Below the pieces are notes generated by a model. The model was not told the origin of the DNA, made no database searches, and saw only the letters and a program-made list of their open reading frames with translations. This document shows positions 7,269 through 15,010 of a stretch of 64,000 nt of DNA, piece after piece; position 1 is the stretch's first letter, and every line of letters starts with the position of its first letter. The stretch spans positions 1-64,000 of the forward strand of contig JAGARU010000049.1 in the NCBI GenBank assembly GCA_017622085.1, written 5' to 3'. This stretch comes from Clostridia bacterium. Lineage in GTDB: Bacteria; Bacillota; Clostridia; Oscillospirales; CAG-272. Both the position numbers and the translations under genes were made by a program.

Positions 7269-8402
7269 TTAGGTCATTGTATTCAGCATATTTTCAATGA
7301 AGATTCCGTACCCGGTCGTCGGGTCGTTGATCATCACGTGCGTCACCGCTCCCACGATCTTGCCGTTTTGAATGATAGGAGAGCCCGACATGCCCTGCAC
7401 AATTCCACCGGTGGCGGCCATTAAGGTTTCATCCGTTACCCGAACGGAGAAGCATTTTCCGTCCGTGCATCCTCGGTTGATGTTGTAAATCTCAATTTCA
7501 AACCTCTGCGGTCCGTCCTCGTTGATGGTAGACCAGATGTAGGCCGATCCCTCTGTGACCTCGTTTTTATCGGCCACTGCCAAAAGTCCCTCCGGCAAAC
7601 GTCCGGGAAGGGAAGTCATCACACCGAAGATTCCATGACCTGTATTTTTTACCACTGCTCCGTTTTTTACAGAGCTGAAATACCCCTTCAGCTCCCCGGG
7701 AGAACCGGGCAAGCCCTTAGCCGCGCCGGTAATCGTGGCATCCGTCAGGATTCCGCGGGTCATTTTCACAAGATCGCCTGTATCACCGTCACAAATTCCG
7801 TGCCCCAGTCCCCCAAATTCGTTGGTTTCCGGTATTACGTAGGTTACCGTTCCAATACCGGACGTGCTGTCCTTTACCCACATTCCCGTCTTGTATTTAC
7901 ACTCCGATTCCGAACGTGCCGGAAGAAAGGAAACCGTATGCATCTTTCCGCCTCGCTCATAGTCCAAAACGATTTCTTTTCCGTCACAGGCCTCAACCGT
8001 ATCGGTAAGATCCAATACTGCAATAATCGGCTTCGAATTGATACTTTTTAAAATATCTCCCGTGCGGAGACCCGCATCGTAGGCCGGCGATTTTGTTCCG
8101 CTCATCGTATCCACGTCCGAAAAGCCGGAGACGATCAGACCGTCCGTATATATTTTCACTCCAAACGGAATTCCTCCCGGATATACATAAAGCACCTTGC
8201 TTTTGCCTTTTTCAAAGATGGTGCTTATAACGGGCGCATCCGCATCCGATATTTGTCCGTTTTCCGTTGCGAGCATTGCCAAGCAGTCATTCGTAGGCTG
8301 AGCTATGCAGAAAAGAATCCCAATACATCCGGCGGATAATATCAGGCATAACAGCATCGTCGCCAAACGCCGTTTTATTAAAAATAAACTGTTCATTTTC
8401 AT
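7269..8402 (-). CDS. spoIVB: SpoIVB sporulation serine peptidase
   Basis: A 377-residue protein of the S55 peptidase family. The N-terminus has basic residues and a membrane segment (about 12-34) that anchors it to the forespore-facing membrane. A PDZ domain (about 75-170, with the SPAYDAGLRTGDIL core) precedes the peptidase domain, where GLGHGICDGD carries the His/Asp region and GMSGSP holds catalytic Ser341. In Bacillus subtilis SpoIVB is made in the forespore and cleaves SpoIVFA, releasing pro-sigma-K processing. There spo0A follows directly; here the next gene is a broken exporter. The Shine-Dalgarno site is weak, and an alternative ATG lies two codons in. Confidence 0.93.
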   Translation of the reverse strand: MKMNSLFLIKRRLATMLLCLILSAGCIGILFCIAQPTNDCLAMLATENGQISDADAPVISTIFEKGKSKVLYVYPGGIPFGVKIYTDGLIVSGFSDVDTMSGTKSPAYDAGLRTGDILKSINSKPIIAVLDLTDTVEACDGKEIVLDYERGGKMHTVSFLPARSESECKYKTGMWVKDSTSGIGTVTYVIPETNEFGGLGHGICDGDTGDLVKMTRGILTDATITGAAKGLPGSPGELKGYFSSVKNGAVVKNTGHGIFGVMTSLPGRLPEGLLAVADKNEVTEGSAYIWSTINEDGPQRFEIEIYNINRGCTDGKCFSVRVTDETLMAATGGIVQGMSGSPIIQNGKIVGAVTHVMINDPTTGYGIFIENMLNTMT

Positions 8403-8566
8403 AATATTGCCGATTATGTCTTACGACCCTTTCTGAGAATTCGCTCCTTGGAGCGGAGAGAGAAGTGAGCTTCTCGCCCATGTTTAATTTGCTCCCAAGC
8501 CATGCTTTTATGTGTAACAAAATTATATGCAAAAAACAAAATTGTACGCAAATTGAGAAAAAGTTC

Positions 8567-8595
8567 TTGACAGTCAAAACGGCACAAAATATAAT
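8567..8595 (+). promoter_or_regulatory. Consensus promoter of the marR-ABC exporter operon
   Basis: TTGACA (8567-8572), a 17-bp spacer and TATAAT (8590-8595), a perfect sigma-A consensus. The -10 box runs into the 20-bp palindrome at 8593-8612, so bound repressor would block polymerase. Confidence 0.9.
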
Positions 8596-8612
8596 TAGTT
8601 TATAAACTAATT
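8593..8612. promoter_or_regulatory. Palindromic operator, probably for the MarR protein
   Basis: AATTAGTTTA followed by its exact reverse complement gives a perfect 20-bp palindrome overlapping the -10 box and the likely transcription start. Its size and symmetry fit a MarR dimer site, and the next gene encodes a MarR regulator. Autorepression is inferred. Confidence 0.82.
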
Positions 8613-8628
8613 AAATTGGAGCGTATTT

Positions 8629-9114
8629 ATGCCTCGAAAAATGCAAGAAAAAGCCCCTCCACCCCTGCCAAAGGACCCTCAACCCATGATGATCATTCAC
8701 GAGCTTTCCCATATCATGCGAAAAGCTATGACAGAAAAAAGCCGTGAACTGTTCGGAACAGAGGTCAGCCGCGATATTATGCGTGAGCTGGCACGCAAAG
8801 ACGGCGTCACTCAGTTGGACTTGGTAAAAATCACCCACTATGCCGCTCCCTCCATCAGCGTATCCCTGCAGAAGCTTGAGGAATGTGGATACGTACACCG
8901 TGAGCCCGACACCGTTGACCGAAGAGCCGTTCGCGTATTTATCACAGAAAAGGGAAGAGCCGCCGACCGTGAAATGTTCCATGCCATCAAGGAATTTGAC
9001 CGCACGACCATGATCGGTATTTCAGAGGAGACCCGCGCCCTTTTGATCAAGACACTCCTCACCATGCGTGAAAACGTTCTCCCCAAGGGCGAAAATGAAA
9101 CGGAGCACTCGTAA
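8629..9114 (+). CDS. MarR family transcriptional regulator
   Basis: A 161-residue winged-helix protein. After a Pro-rich start, the MarR core runs from about residue 20: dimerisation helix, recognition helix TQLDLVKITHYAAPSISVSL, and the wing EPDTVDRRAVRVFITEKG with the usual DxRxxxVxLT-like pattern. It is the first gene of an operon with two ABC exporter genes; its TAA overlaps the next ATG (TAATG). The operon has a perfect sigma-A promoter with a palindromic operator on the -10, so this protein most likely represses its own operon and is released by a toxic or signalling ligand. Confidence 0.92.
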   Translation: MPRKMQEKAPPPLPKDPQPMMIIHELSHIMRKAMTEKSRELFGTEVSRDIMRELARKDGVTQLDLVKITHYAAPSISVSLQKLEECGYVHREPDTVDRRAVRVFITEKGRAADREMFHAIKEFDRTTMIGISEETRALLIKTLLTMRENVLPKGENETEHS

Positions 9115-10853
9115 TGCGAAAGCTGATCAAATATCTGAAACCGTATTGGCTCTTTGCCGTTTTATCCCCGCTTCTCATGATTGGCGAGGTGCTGATTGAC
9201 CTTTTTCAGCCCAAGCTCATGTCTAAAATCGTAGACGAGGGCATTTTGGGCGACGGCGGTCTTCCGTTGGTAATCAAAACCGGCGTCCTGATGCTTGGCC
9301 TCGTCATCATTGGCGGCCTTTGCGGCACTCTCTGTACGTATACCTCAGCCATTGCGTCTCAGGGCTTCGGAGACGATCTTCGGTGTGTCGCCTTCCGTCG
9401 CGTCATGAGCCTATCCATTGAACAAACGGATAAATTCACTACCGGATCTCTGGTTACCCGCATGACAAACGACATCTCCATGCTACAGGACATGGTGCAA
9501 ATGTTCCTGCGTATGTTTGTCCGCGCACCCATGTTCTTGGTGATAGGTGCCGTCTTTATGATCACCTTGGCACCCAGCTTTGGCGTGGTGGTGCTATGCT
9601 CCTTGCCAATTCTGATTCTTGCCTTGCTCCTTATTCTTTCAAAAGCCACACCTCTTTATTCCAAGGTGCAAACCAAACTGGATAAGGTAAATTCTGTGGT
9701 GCAGGAAAACGTAAGCGGCGCAAGAATGGTAAAAGCATACGTCAGAGAAGGCTATGAAAATACCCGTTTTAGCAACGCAAATAATGACCTCCGCACCGTC
9801 AATTATAAAGCCCTTCGCCTGATGGCATTCCTCTCGCCTGTATTGAATATCGTCATGAATCTTTCCGTCGTTGCTGTCATTTACATCGGCGGCTGGCAGG
9901 CTGAGGCGGGCAACATGGCTATGAAGCCCGGAAATATCATGGCTGCCATCACTTACGTCACCCAGATTCTTATGTCGATTATGATGGTAAATATGATTTT
10001 CCAATCCATCACCCGCGCCGCCGCCTCTGCCAAGCGCGTAAATGAGGTATTGGACACCGATCCCACCATCGTCAGCGGTGATCAACAGGGCAAGGCCAAC
10101 AACGTGCACGTTTCCTTTGAAAACGTCAGCTTCCGTTATCCCGGCACCAAGGGCGCTCCCGTCCTCCACAATATCAATCTTGAAATTCGTCGCGGAGAAA
10201 CCTTCGCCATCATCGGCGCCACTGGATGCGGAAAGTCCTCTCTCGTCAATCTGATTCCTCGCTTTTACGACGCGACGGAAGGCAACGTCGCGGTGGATGG
10301 CGTCAACGTTAAAGAAATGGATCTGAAGATTTTGCGCCAAAAAATCGGCTTTGTCATGCAAAAAAGCGAGCTCTTCTCCGACACCGTCGCCAATAACATC
10401 CGTTGGGGTAATCCGGACGCAACCGACGAAGAGGTTCGCGCCGCCGCACTGGTGGCTCAGGCCGACGAGTATATTTCCGGTTTCTCCGAGGGATATGAGA
10501 CCTTCATTGCCGAAAAGGGTGCATCGCTCTCCGGCGGACAAAAGCAACGCCTCTCCATTGCCCGTGCCGTTGCTAAAAACCCGGAAATTCTGATCCTCGA
10601 TGACTCCACCTCTGCCCTTGACCTTGCAACGGAAGCTAAGCTTCGCCGCTCTCTTCGCGAAAAAATGAGCGGAGCAACCGTCATTATGATTGCCCAGCGC
10701 ATTGCCAGCGTTATGGAAGCCGATCGCATCGCCGTTATTGAAAACGGAACTGTCTGTGATTGCGGTTCCCACGCATATCTCATGGAAAACAGCGCAACCT
10801 ACCGCGATATTTATGAATCCCAATCGAAGAACGGAGGTGTTGTCCGTGAATAG
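9114..10853 (+). CDS. ABC exporter half-transporter, degenerate-site subunit
   Basis: A 579-residue type IV (B-type) ABC exporter: six membrane helices (about 1-310) fused to a nucleotide-binding domain. Walker A is GATGCGKSS (about 368), the signature is LSGGQKQR (about 472), and Walker B ends LILDDSTSALD. The residue after the Walker B Asp is Asp instead of the catalytic Glu, the mark of the non-catalytic partner in heterodimeric exporters such as BmrC/BmrD or TM287/288. The gene overlaps marR by one base and the next exporter gene by 8 bp, so the two halves should be translated together and pair in the membrane. Substrate unknown; drug or peptide efflux is likely. Confidence 0.93.
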   Translation: MRKLIKYLKPYWLFAVLSPLLMIGEVLIDLFQPKLMSKIVDEGILGDGGLPLVIKTGVLMLGLVIIGGLCGTLCTYTSAIASQGFGDDLRCVAFRRVMSLSIEQTDKFTTGSLVTRMTNDISMLQDMVQMFLRMFVRAPMFLVIGAVFMITLAPSFGVVVLCSLPILILALLLILSKATPLYSKVQTKLDKVNSVVQENVSGARMVKAYVREGYENTRFSNANNDLRTVNYKALRLMAFLSPVLNIVMNLSVVAVIYIGGWQAEAGNMAMKPGNIMAAITYVTQILMSIMMVNMIFQSITRAAASAKRVNEVLDTDPTIVSGDQQGKANNVHVSFENVSFRYPGTKGAPVLHNINLEIRRGETFAIIGATGCGKSSLVNLIPRFYDATEGNVAVDGVNVKEMDLKILRQKIGFVMQKSELFSDTVANNIRWGNPDATDEEVRAAALVAQADEYISGFSEGYETFIAEKGASLSGGQKQRLSIARAVAKNPEILILDDSTSALDLATEAKLRRSLREKMSGATVIMIAQRIASVMEADRIAVIENGTVCDCGSHAYLMENSATYRDIYESQSKNGGVVRE

Positions 10854-12765
10854 GAACGTAAAAGCACCGGAGAACCGTCCGAACATGCCCCCGTTAGGCC
10901 CCGGCGGCCGTCCCGGAGGCGGCAGAGGCCCCAACGCCGCCCGTGTCAATATGGAAAAGCCAAAAAACACGGGAAAAACCTTGAAGCGCCTCCTGAAATA
11001 CATCGGCAAAAGTAAGCATCTTCTCATTATGATGCTGATGATCACCCTGTTTCTTACCGTCCTCGATCTCGCCAATCCTGCCCTCCAGGGCTCTGCCATT
11101 AACTCCATCGAGTTTACGGAGGAGACCGGCCTTGTGGTTCATTGGACCGCCTCCACCCTCAAAGACGGCAGGGAAACCGCCGGACTGGCCGCTTATCTCA
11201 CCATGATGGTCATTGTTTTTGCCATCAGCGCCCTGTTTTCCTATTTCCAGAGCATTATTTCTGCAAAGTTGTCGCAAAATACGGTTTACAATCTTCGCAA
11301 CGACCTCTTTGCAAAAATTTCGAGGCTTCCCATCCGCTATACTGACTCGCATAAGCACGGCGATATCATGAGCCGAATGACAAATGATGTGGAAAACGTA
11401 TCAAACACCATTTCCATGTCCATCTCCTCGCTGTTTTCTGCCGCTTTGACCTTGACCGGCGCGATCTTTATGATGCTCCACTATAGCTGGGTCATGACGC
11501 TGATCGCCATGGTAACCATCCCCTTGACCATATTTGTTTCCAATTTTCTCTCCAAATATATGCGCAAATACTTCGTCCGACGCCAGCAGCTTCTGGGCGC
11601 CATGAACGCGCAGGTGGAAGAAATGGTCACGGGTTACAAGACCGTCGTAGCCTACGGCAAGGAGGATGAAGCCTGCCAAAAGTTTACCGACGTCAGCCAC
11701 CAGTACCGCAAATGCGGCATCAAAGCCGCTGTCTTTGGCGGAATCATGGGACCTTGCATGAATCTGATCGGTAACCTGCAGTATCTTCTCATTGCCACCT
11801 TTGGCGGTTTCTTTATTGTAAATCCCGTAAAACTCGTACATATTACCGTGGGCAACATCCAGTCCATTCTCGGTTATTCCAAAAAGATCTCGCGTCCTAT
11901 CAACGAAATCGCTAACCAGTACGCCAGTATTCTCACCGCTTTAGCGGGTGCAGAACGAATTTTTGAGATCATGGACACCCCGGACGAGGTCGACGAAGGC
12001 GACGTAGCTCTTTCTCCGAAAGATATCCAAGGCAACATCCGCTTTGAGAACATTGATTTCTCCTATGTGGAAGGGGAACCCGTCCTTAAAAACTTCAATC
12101 TGGAGATCAAATCCGGCCAAAAGGTGGCCATTGTCGGCAAAACCGGTTCCGGAAAAACCACGCTGATCAATCTCCTGACCCGCTTCTACGATGTGGATAA
12201 CGGCAGAATCCTTCTTGACGGAACCGATATCCGCGACATCAAAAAGGATAGCCTACGCAGTAGCATTGCCATCGTATTGCAGGATACCGTGCTGTTCTCC
12301 GACACAATCGGCAACAACATCCGCTATGGCCGCTTGGACGCAACGGAGGAGGAAATTCGTCGCGCCGCCGATACCTCCCACGCCACCCGCTTTATCGATC
12401 GGATGCCGGAGGGCTACGAAACCGAGCTGACGGAATCCGGCAGTAACATCAGCCAGGGCCAGCGCCAGCTTTTGTCCATCTCCCGAGCCGTGCTGGCCGA
12501 CCCTAAAATTCTGATCTTGGATGAAGCAACCTCCAGCGTAGACACCCGCACGGAGATGCACATTCAGCAGGCCATGGTCGCTTTAATGAAAAACCGAACC
12601 AGTCTCATCATCGCTCACCGCCTCTCCACTATCCGTGATGCAGATGTGATCGTGGTGATCAAGGACGGATGCGTTGCTGCGGCCGGCAACCACGAGGAGC
12701 TGATCGCACTCGGTGGCGAATATGCAGATCTCTATCGCAATCAGTTCGCCGGTATTGCAACCTGA
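10846..12765 (+). CDS. ABC exporter half-transporter, catalytic subunit
   Basis: A 639-residue ABC exporter. It starts with a Pro/Gly-rich cytoplasmic tail (residues about 1-40, PPLGPGGRPGGGRGP), then six membrane helices and a nucleotide-binding domain with Walker A GKTGSGKTT, signature ISQGQRQ and Walker B LILDEATSSVD with the catalytic Glu. It therefore complements the degenerate site of the upstream subunit. The GTG start at 10846 is chosen because GGAGGTG (10833-10839) lies 6 bases ahead; an open frame extends further upstream but lies inside the previous gene. The 8-bp overlap suggests translational coupling. It ends at a strong terminator. Confidence 0.93.
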   Translation: MNRNVKAPENRPNMPPLGPGGRPGGGRGPNAARVNMEKPKNTGKTLKRLLKYIGKSKHLLIMMLMITLFLTVLDLANPALQGSAINSIEFTEETGLVVHWTASTLKDGRETAGLAAYLTMMVIVFAISALFSYFQSIISAKLSQNTVYNLRNDLFAKISRLPIRYTDSHKHGDIMSRMTNDVENVSNTISMSISSLFSAALTLTGAIFMMLHYSWVMTLIAMVTIPLTIFVSNFLSKYMRKYFVRRQQLLGAMNAQVEEMVTGYKTVVAYGKEDEACQKFTDVSHQYRKCGIKAAVFGGIMGPCMNLIGNLQYLLIATFGGFFIVNPVKLVHITVGNIQSILGYSKKISRPINEIANQYASILTALAGAERIFEIMDTPDEVDEGDVALSPKDIQGNIRFENIDFSYVEGEPVLKNFNLEIKSGQKVAIVGKTGSGKTTLINLLTRFYDVDNGRILLDGTDIRDIKKDSLRSSIAIVLQDTVLFSDTIGNNIRYGRLDATEEEIRRAADTSHATRFIDRMPEGYETELTESGSNISQGQRQLLSISRAVLADPKILILDEATSSVDTRTEMHIQQAMVALMKNRTSLIIAHRLSTIRDADVIVVIKDGCVAAAGNHEELIALGGEYADLYRNQFAGIAT

Positions 12766-12770
12766 CCTCA

Positions 12771-12810
12771 TTACACAGAGCTGATTTTCTCGGCTCTGTG
12801 TAATTTTTTT
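12771..12810 (+). terminator. Terminator of the MarR/ABC operon
   Basis: TTACACAGAGC and its complement make an 11-bp stem, followed by a run of T residues. Confidence 0.88.
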
Positions 12811-12820
12811 GTCAAAGCAG

Positions 12821-12849
12821 TTGAAATTTATACCGAAATGATGTAAAAT
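12821..12849 (+). promoter_or_regulatory. Promoter of the DUF1275 gene
   Basis: TTGAAA (12821-12826), a 17-bp spacer and TAAAAT (12844-12849), about 30 bp ahead of the GTG start. Confidence 0.65.
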
Positions 12850-12878
12850 AGGGGCGATTTAAAAAGGAGGTGGAAACC

Positions 12879-13523
12879 GTGGATCATCGACGCAAGCATT
12901 GGATCTTTGTCCTGTCCGCATTCGGCATGGGACTGTTTAATTCCTATTCCTACGTGTTCCGAGGACAATCCTTCGCCACCATGGAAACAGGGAACATGAT
13001 GATGTTCTCCTATTATCTGATCAATGGCAATTACGCGGTTCTTTACCGCTACGTAATCTCCATACTGTCCTTCACGGTCAGCTGTATCCTTTTGGAGGTT
13101 TTGCGGCGGAAAAAGGTACGTAACTATCATACGGCTCTGTTGGCCGTCGAGCTTACCCTCACTTCGGTCATCCTCTTTTTGCCGGATGGCGACCTGTTTA
13201 CCGCTCTTGCTAACGCCATGGGTGGCTTTGTCGGAGCCTCCCACCTTCAGCTCTTCCGCACCCTGGATGGATATTCCGTCACGACGACCATGTGTACCGG
13301 CAACCTTCGTTCCCTTACCAATTGTATTGGTGACTGGATCGTCAATAAAGACAAAAAGCCGCTCCACGGAGTCCGCATCTACGCAACTCTGATCCTCACG
13401 TTCATCCTCGGCGCACTCTCCGGCTACTATCTCGGCACCGTAATCGGACCCTACTGTCTTACCGTATCTCTTGCAACGCTTCTTTTTGCCCTCATCGCCA
13501 CCAAAGAATCGGATGCTACATAA
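12879..13523 (+). CDS. DUF1275 (YoaK family) membrane protein
   Basis: A 214-residue protein with about six hydrophobic helices. The conserved DUF1275 features are present: SFATMETGNMM near the first helix, the central FVGASHLQLFRTLDGYSVTT stretch, and TTMCTGNLRSL. The GTG at 12879 is preferred because AAGGAGG (12864-12870) lies 8 bases ahead; another GTG at 12870 overlaps the Shine-Dalgarno site. The gene stands alone between two terminators with its own promoter. The family's function is not established; it is widespread and often annotated as a putative transporter. Nothing here ties it to the ABC operon except position. Confidence 0.87.
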   Translation: MDHRRKHWIFVLSAFGMGLFNSYSYVFRGQSFATMETGNMMMFSYYLINGNYAVLYRYVISILSFTVSCILLEVLRRKKVRNYHTALLAVELTLTSVILFLPDGDLFTALANAMGGFVGASHLQLFRTLDGYSVTTTMCTGNLRSLTNCIGDWIVNKDKKPLHGVRIYATLILTFILGALSGYYLGTVIGPYCLTVSLATLLFALIATKESDAT

Positions 13524-13525
13524 TG

Positions 13526-13565
13526 AAATGCATACAGCTCGAACGAGTTGTATGCATTTTTATTT
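13526..13565 (+). terminator. Terminator of the DUF1275 gene
   Basis: AAATGCATACA...TGTATGCATTT long hairpin with small internal mismatches, then TTTATTT. Confidence 0.82.
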
Positions 13566-13621
13566 CAAGTGAACGGAAAATAACTCAAACCACGCTTGAG
13601 AGCTTATCCCTCACGCCGTTA

Positions 13622-13650
13622 TTGACGAAAAGAGAAAAATCACCGATAAT
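13622..13650 (+). promoter_or_regulatory. Promoter of the fourth XRE gene
   Basis: TTGACG (13622-13627), a 17-bp spacer and GATAAT (13645-13650), 45 bp ahead of the start codon. Confidence 0.68.
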
Positions 13651-13695
13651 ATAGACAGGACGTGCGCACGCTCACATAAATAAGGAGACAAAACC

Positions 13696-14823
13696 ATGAA
13701 TGAATTGACCTTCTCACAAAAAATATTATCCGAACGGCGAAAGCGAGGGCTCACCCAAGAAGCATTGGCAAGTGAGCTCGGCGTATCCGCCCAAGCCGTC
13801 TCCAACTGGGAGCGCGGTGGATACCCGGATATCACCATGCTCCCCGGCATTGCAAATTTTTTTAAAATTACCATCGACGAGCTTTTAGGTAACGATACCA
13901 CCGGCCGAGAAGAGGATATCCGCCAATTTTTCAACCGATATTTTGATATGAAATACAACATGGATCGGGAGGGAGCCCTTCAGCTTAGTCTGGAATATGC
14001 AAGAAAATACCCGCAAAAATATGGAATTGCTACTTTGGCAGCCGACGCCATCGCACAGCTTCCACCAGAAAGACGTAAGGAATATCTCCCCACCCTCCGC
14101 ACACTCTGTAACCGCGTGATAGACGAAGCAACCAATCAAGGCGTCCGCAATCTTGCGATCCGTGTCATGTGTAGCGTCTGTGCGGATGATGAGGTAGACA
14201 AATGGTACGATATGTGCCCGCCTATTTATAATGCATGCCTGTGCGAAGTAAAAGAAGAACGTCTCTGGATCCAGGAAAAATATGAAGAGTGTCGCCAGCA
14301 ATTTGATATCAACAATTTAGTAATTTTGAACCATCTTCTTTTCCGTCCTCACCGAAATTACGATACCCCCGCACGTGCGATTGGACTTTCCAGATTCCGT
14401 ATCCGCATTCTTGAGCTGCTGGCTCTGAACGGAGAAATTCCGCCCGCCTGGATCGGCCATTATGCCGAGCTTCATTTCCGCCTGGCCTGCGCTTTGTTTG
14501 GGTGTGATCAGACGGAGGAAGGGTACGAAGCATTGGAAAAATCCTTTATTTTCATGGAAAAATGGTTCGCCATTCCGGATAACACTCCTCTCACTCTGGG
14601 CTCAGGGGACATATTTGGAAAGGTTCGCGGCGTAAAAGGGAAAACCCTTCTTGTGCATCCGGACGGTACTCTCTGTCATGAGCGGCTGGAGCGAGGCTTC
14701 CATATTATATCCTTTTACGATGCGCTAACCAAATCGGACGGATGGAGCTGGTTCGATTCCGTGCGCAACGAATCGCGCTTCCAAGAATACGTTGCAAAGG
14801 CAAAAGCCATGGAAAACAAATAA
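13696..14823 (+). CDS. HTH_XRE regulator sharing its C-terminal domain with the adjacent ECF sigma factor
   Basis: A 375-residue protein. An HTH_XRE domain (residues about 6-60) is followed by a short helical linker (about 70-170). A C-terminal domain of about 200 residues (178-375) is clearly homologous to the end of the ECF sigma protein encoded next door: both have ACALFGC, an RIRI(L/I)E...NG(E/K)IP.AW motif, and a GW.WF..VR..ERF-like end. The ATG has AAGGAGACAAAACC ahead of it. The gene has its own promoter and a hairpin after it. The shared domain may bind the same ligand or mediate contact between the two regulators. I know no name for it. Confidence 0.87.
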   Translation: MNELTFSQKILSERRKRGLTQEALASELGVSAQAVSNWERGGYPDITMLPGIANFFKITIDELLGNDTTGREEDIRQFFNRYFDMKYNMDREGALQLSLEYARKYPQKYGIATLAADAIAQLPPERRKEYLPTLRTLCNRVIDEATNQGVRNLAIRVMCSVCADDEVDKWYDMCPPIYNACLCEVKEERLWIQEKYEECRQQFDINNLVILNHLLFRPHRNYDTPARAIGLSRFRIRILELLALNGEIPPAWIGHYAELHFRLACALFGCDQTEEGYEALEKSFIFMEKWFAIPDNTPLTLGSGDIFGKVRGVKGKTLLVHPDGTLCHERLERGFHIISFYDALTKSDGWSWFDSVRNESRFQEYVAKAKAMENK

Positions 14824-14827
14824 GGCA

Positions 14828-14858
14828 AGGCCAAGGATGCACAACGCATCCTTGGCCT
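14828..14858 (+). terminator. Hairpin after the fourth XRE gene, probable weak terminator
   Basis: A perfect 13-bp stem (AGGCCAAGGATGC and its complement, 5-nt loop) right after the stop codon. The T-tract is poor (CACTTGTAT), so some readthrough into the ECF gene is possible. Confidence 0.6.
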
Positions 14859-14871
14859 CACTTGTATACCC

Positions 14872-14900
14872 TTGAAAATATCCCCTCGCTTCGGTATAAT
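14872..14900 (+). promoter_or_regulatory. Promoter of the ECF sigma gene
   Basis: TTGAAA (14872-14877), a 17-bp spacer and TATAAT (14895-14900). This is a housekeeping-type promoter. The leader to the start codon is about 105 nt and carries a small GTCTTAAAGAC hairpin. Confidence 0.75.
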
Positions 14901-15010
14901 AAATTTATAAAAAATTTTTACATTCCACCCAACCCTTTCTATGCTCCCGTGTCTTAAAGACGAGCGCTTAAAAATGAAAATTTTCACTTATAAAGAAAGG
15001 AGAATGCATA

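Noticed and set aside
9639-11108. 489-codon open frame antisense across the two ABC exporter genes
   Set aside because: It spans the overlap of two well-supported genes and is explained by their third-position bias.
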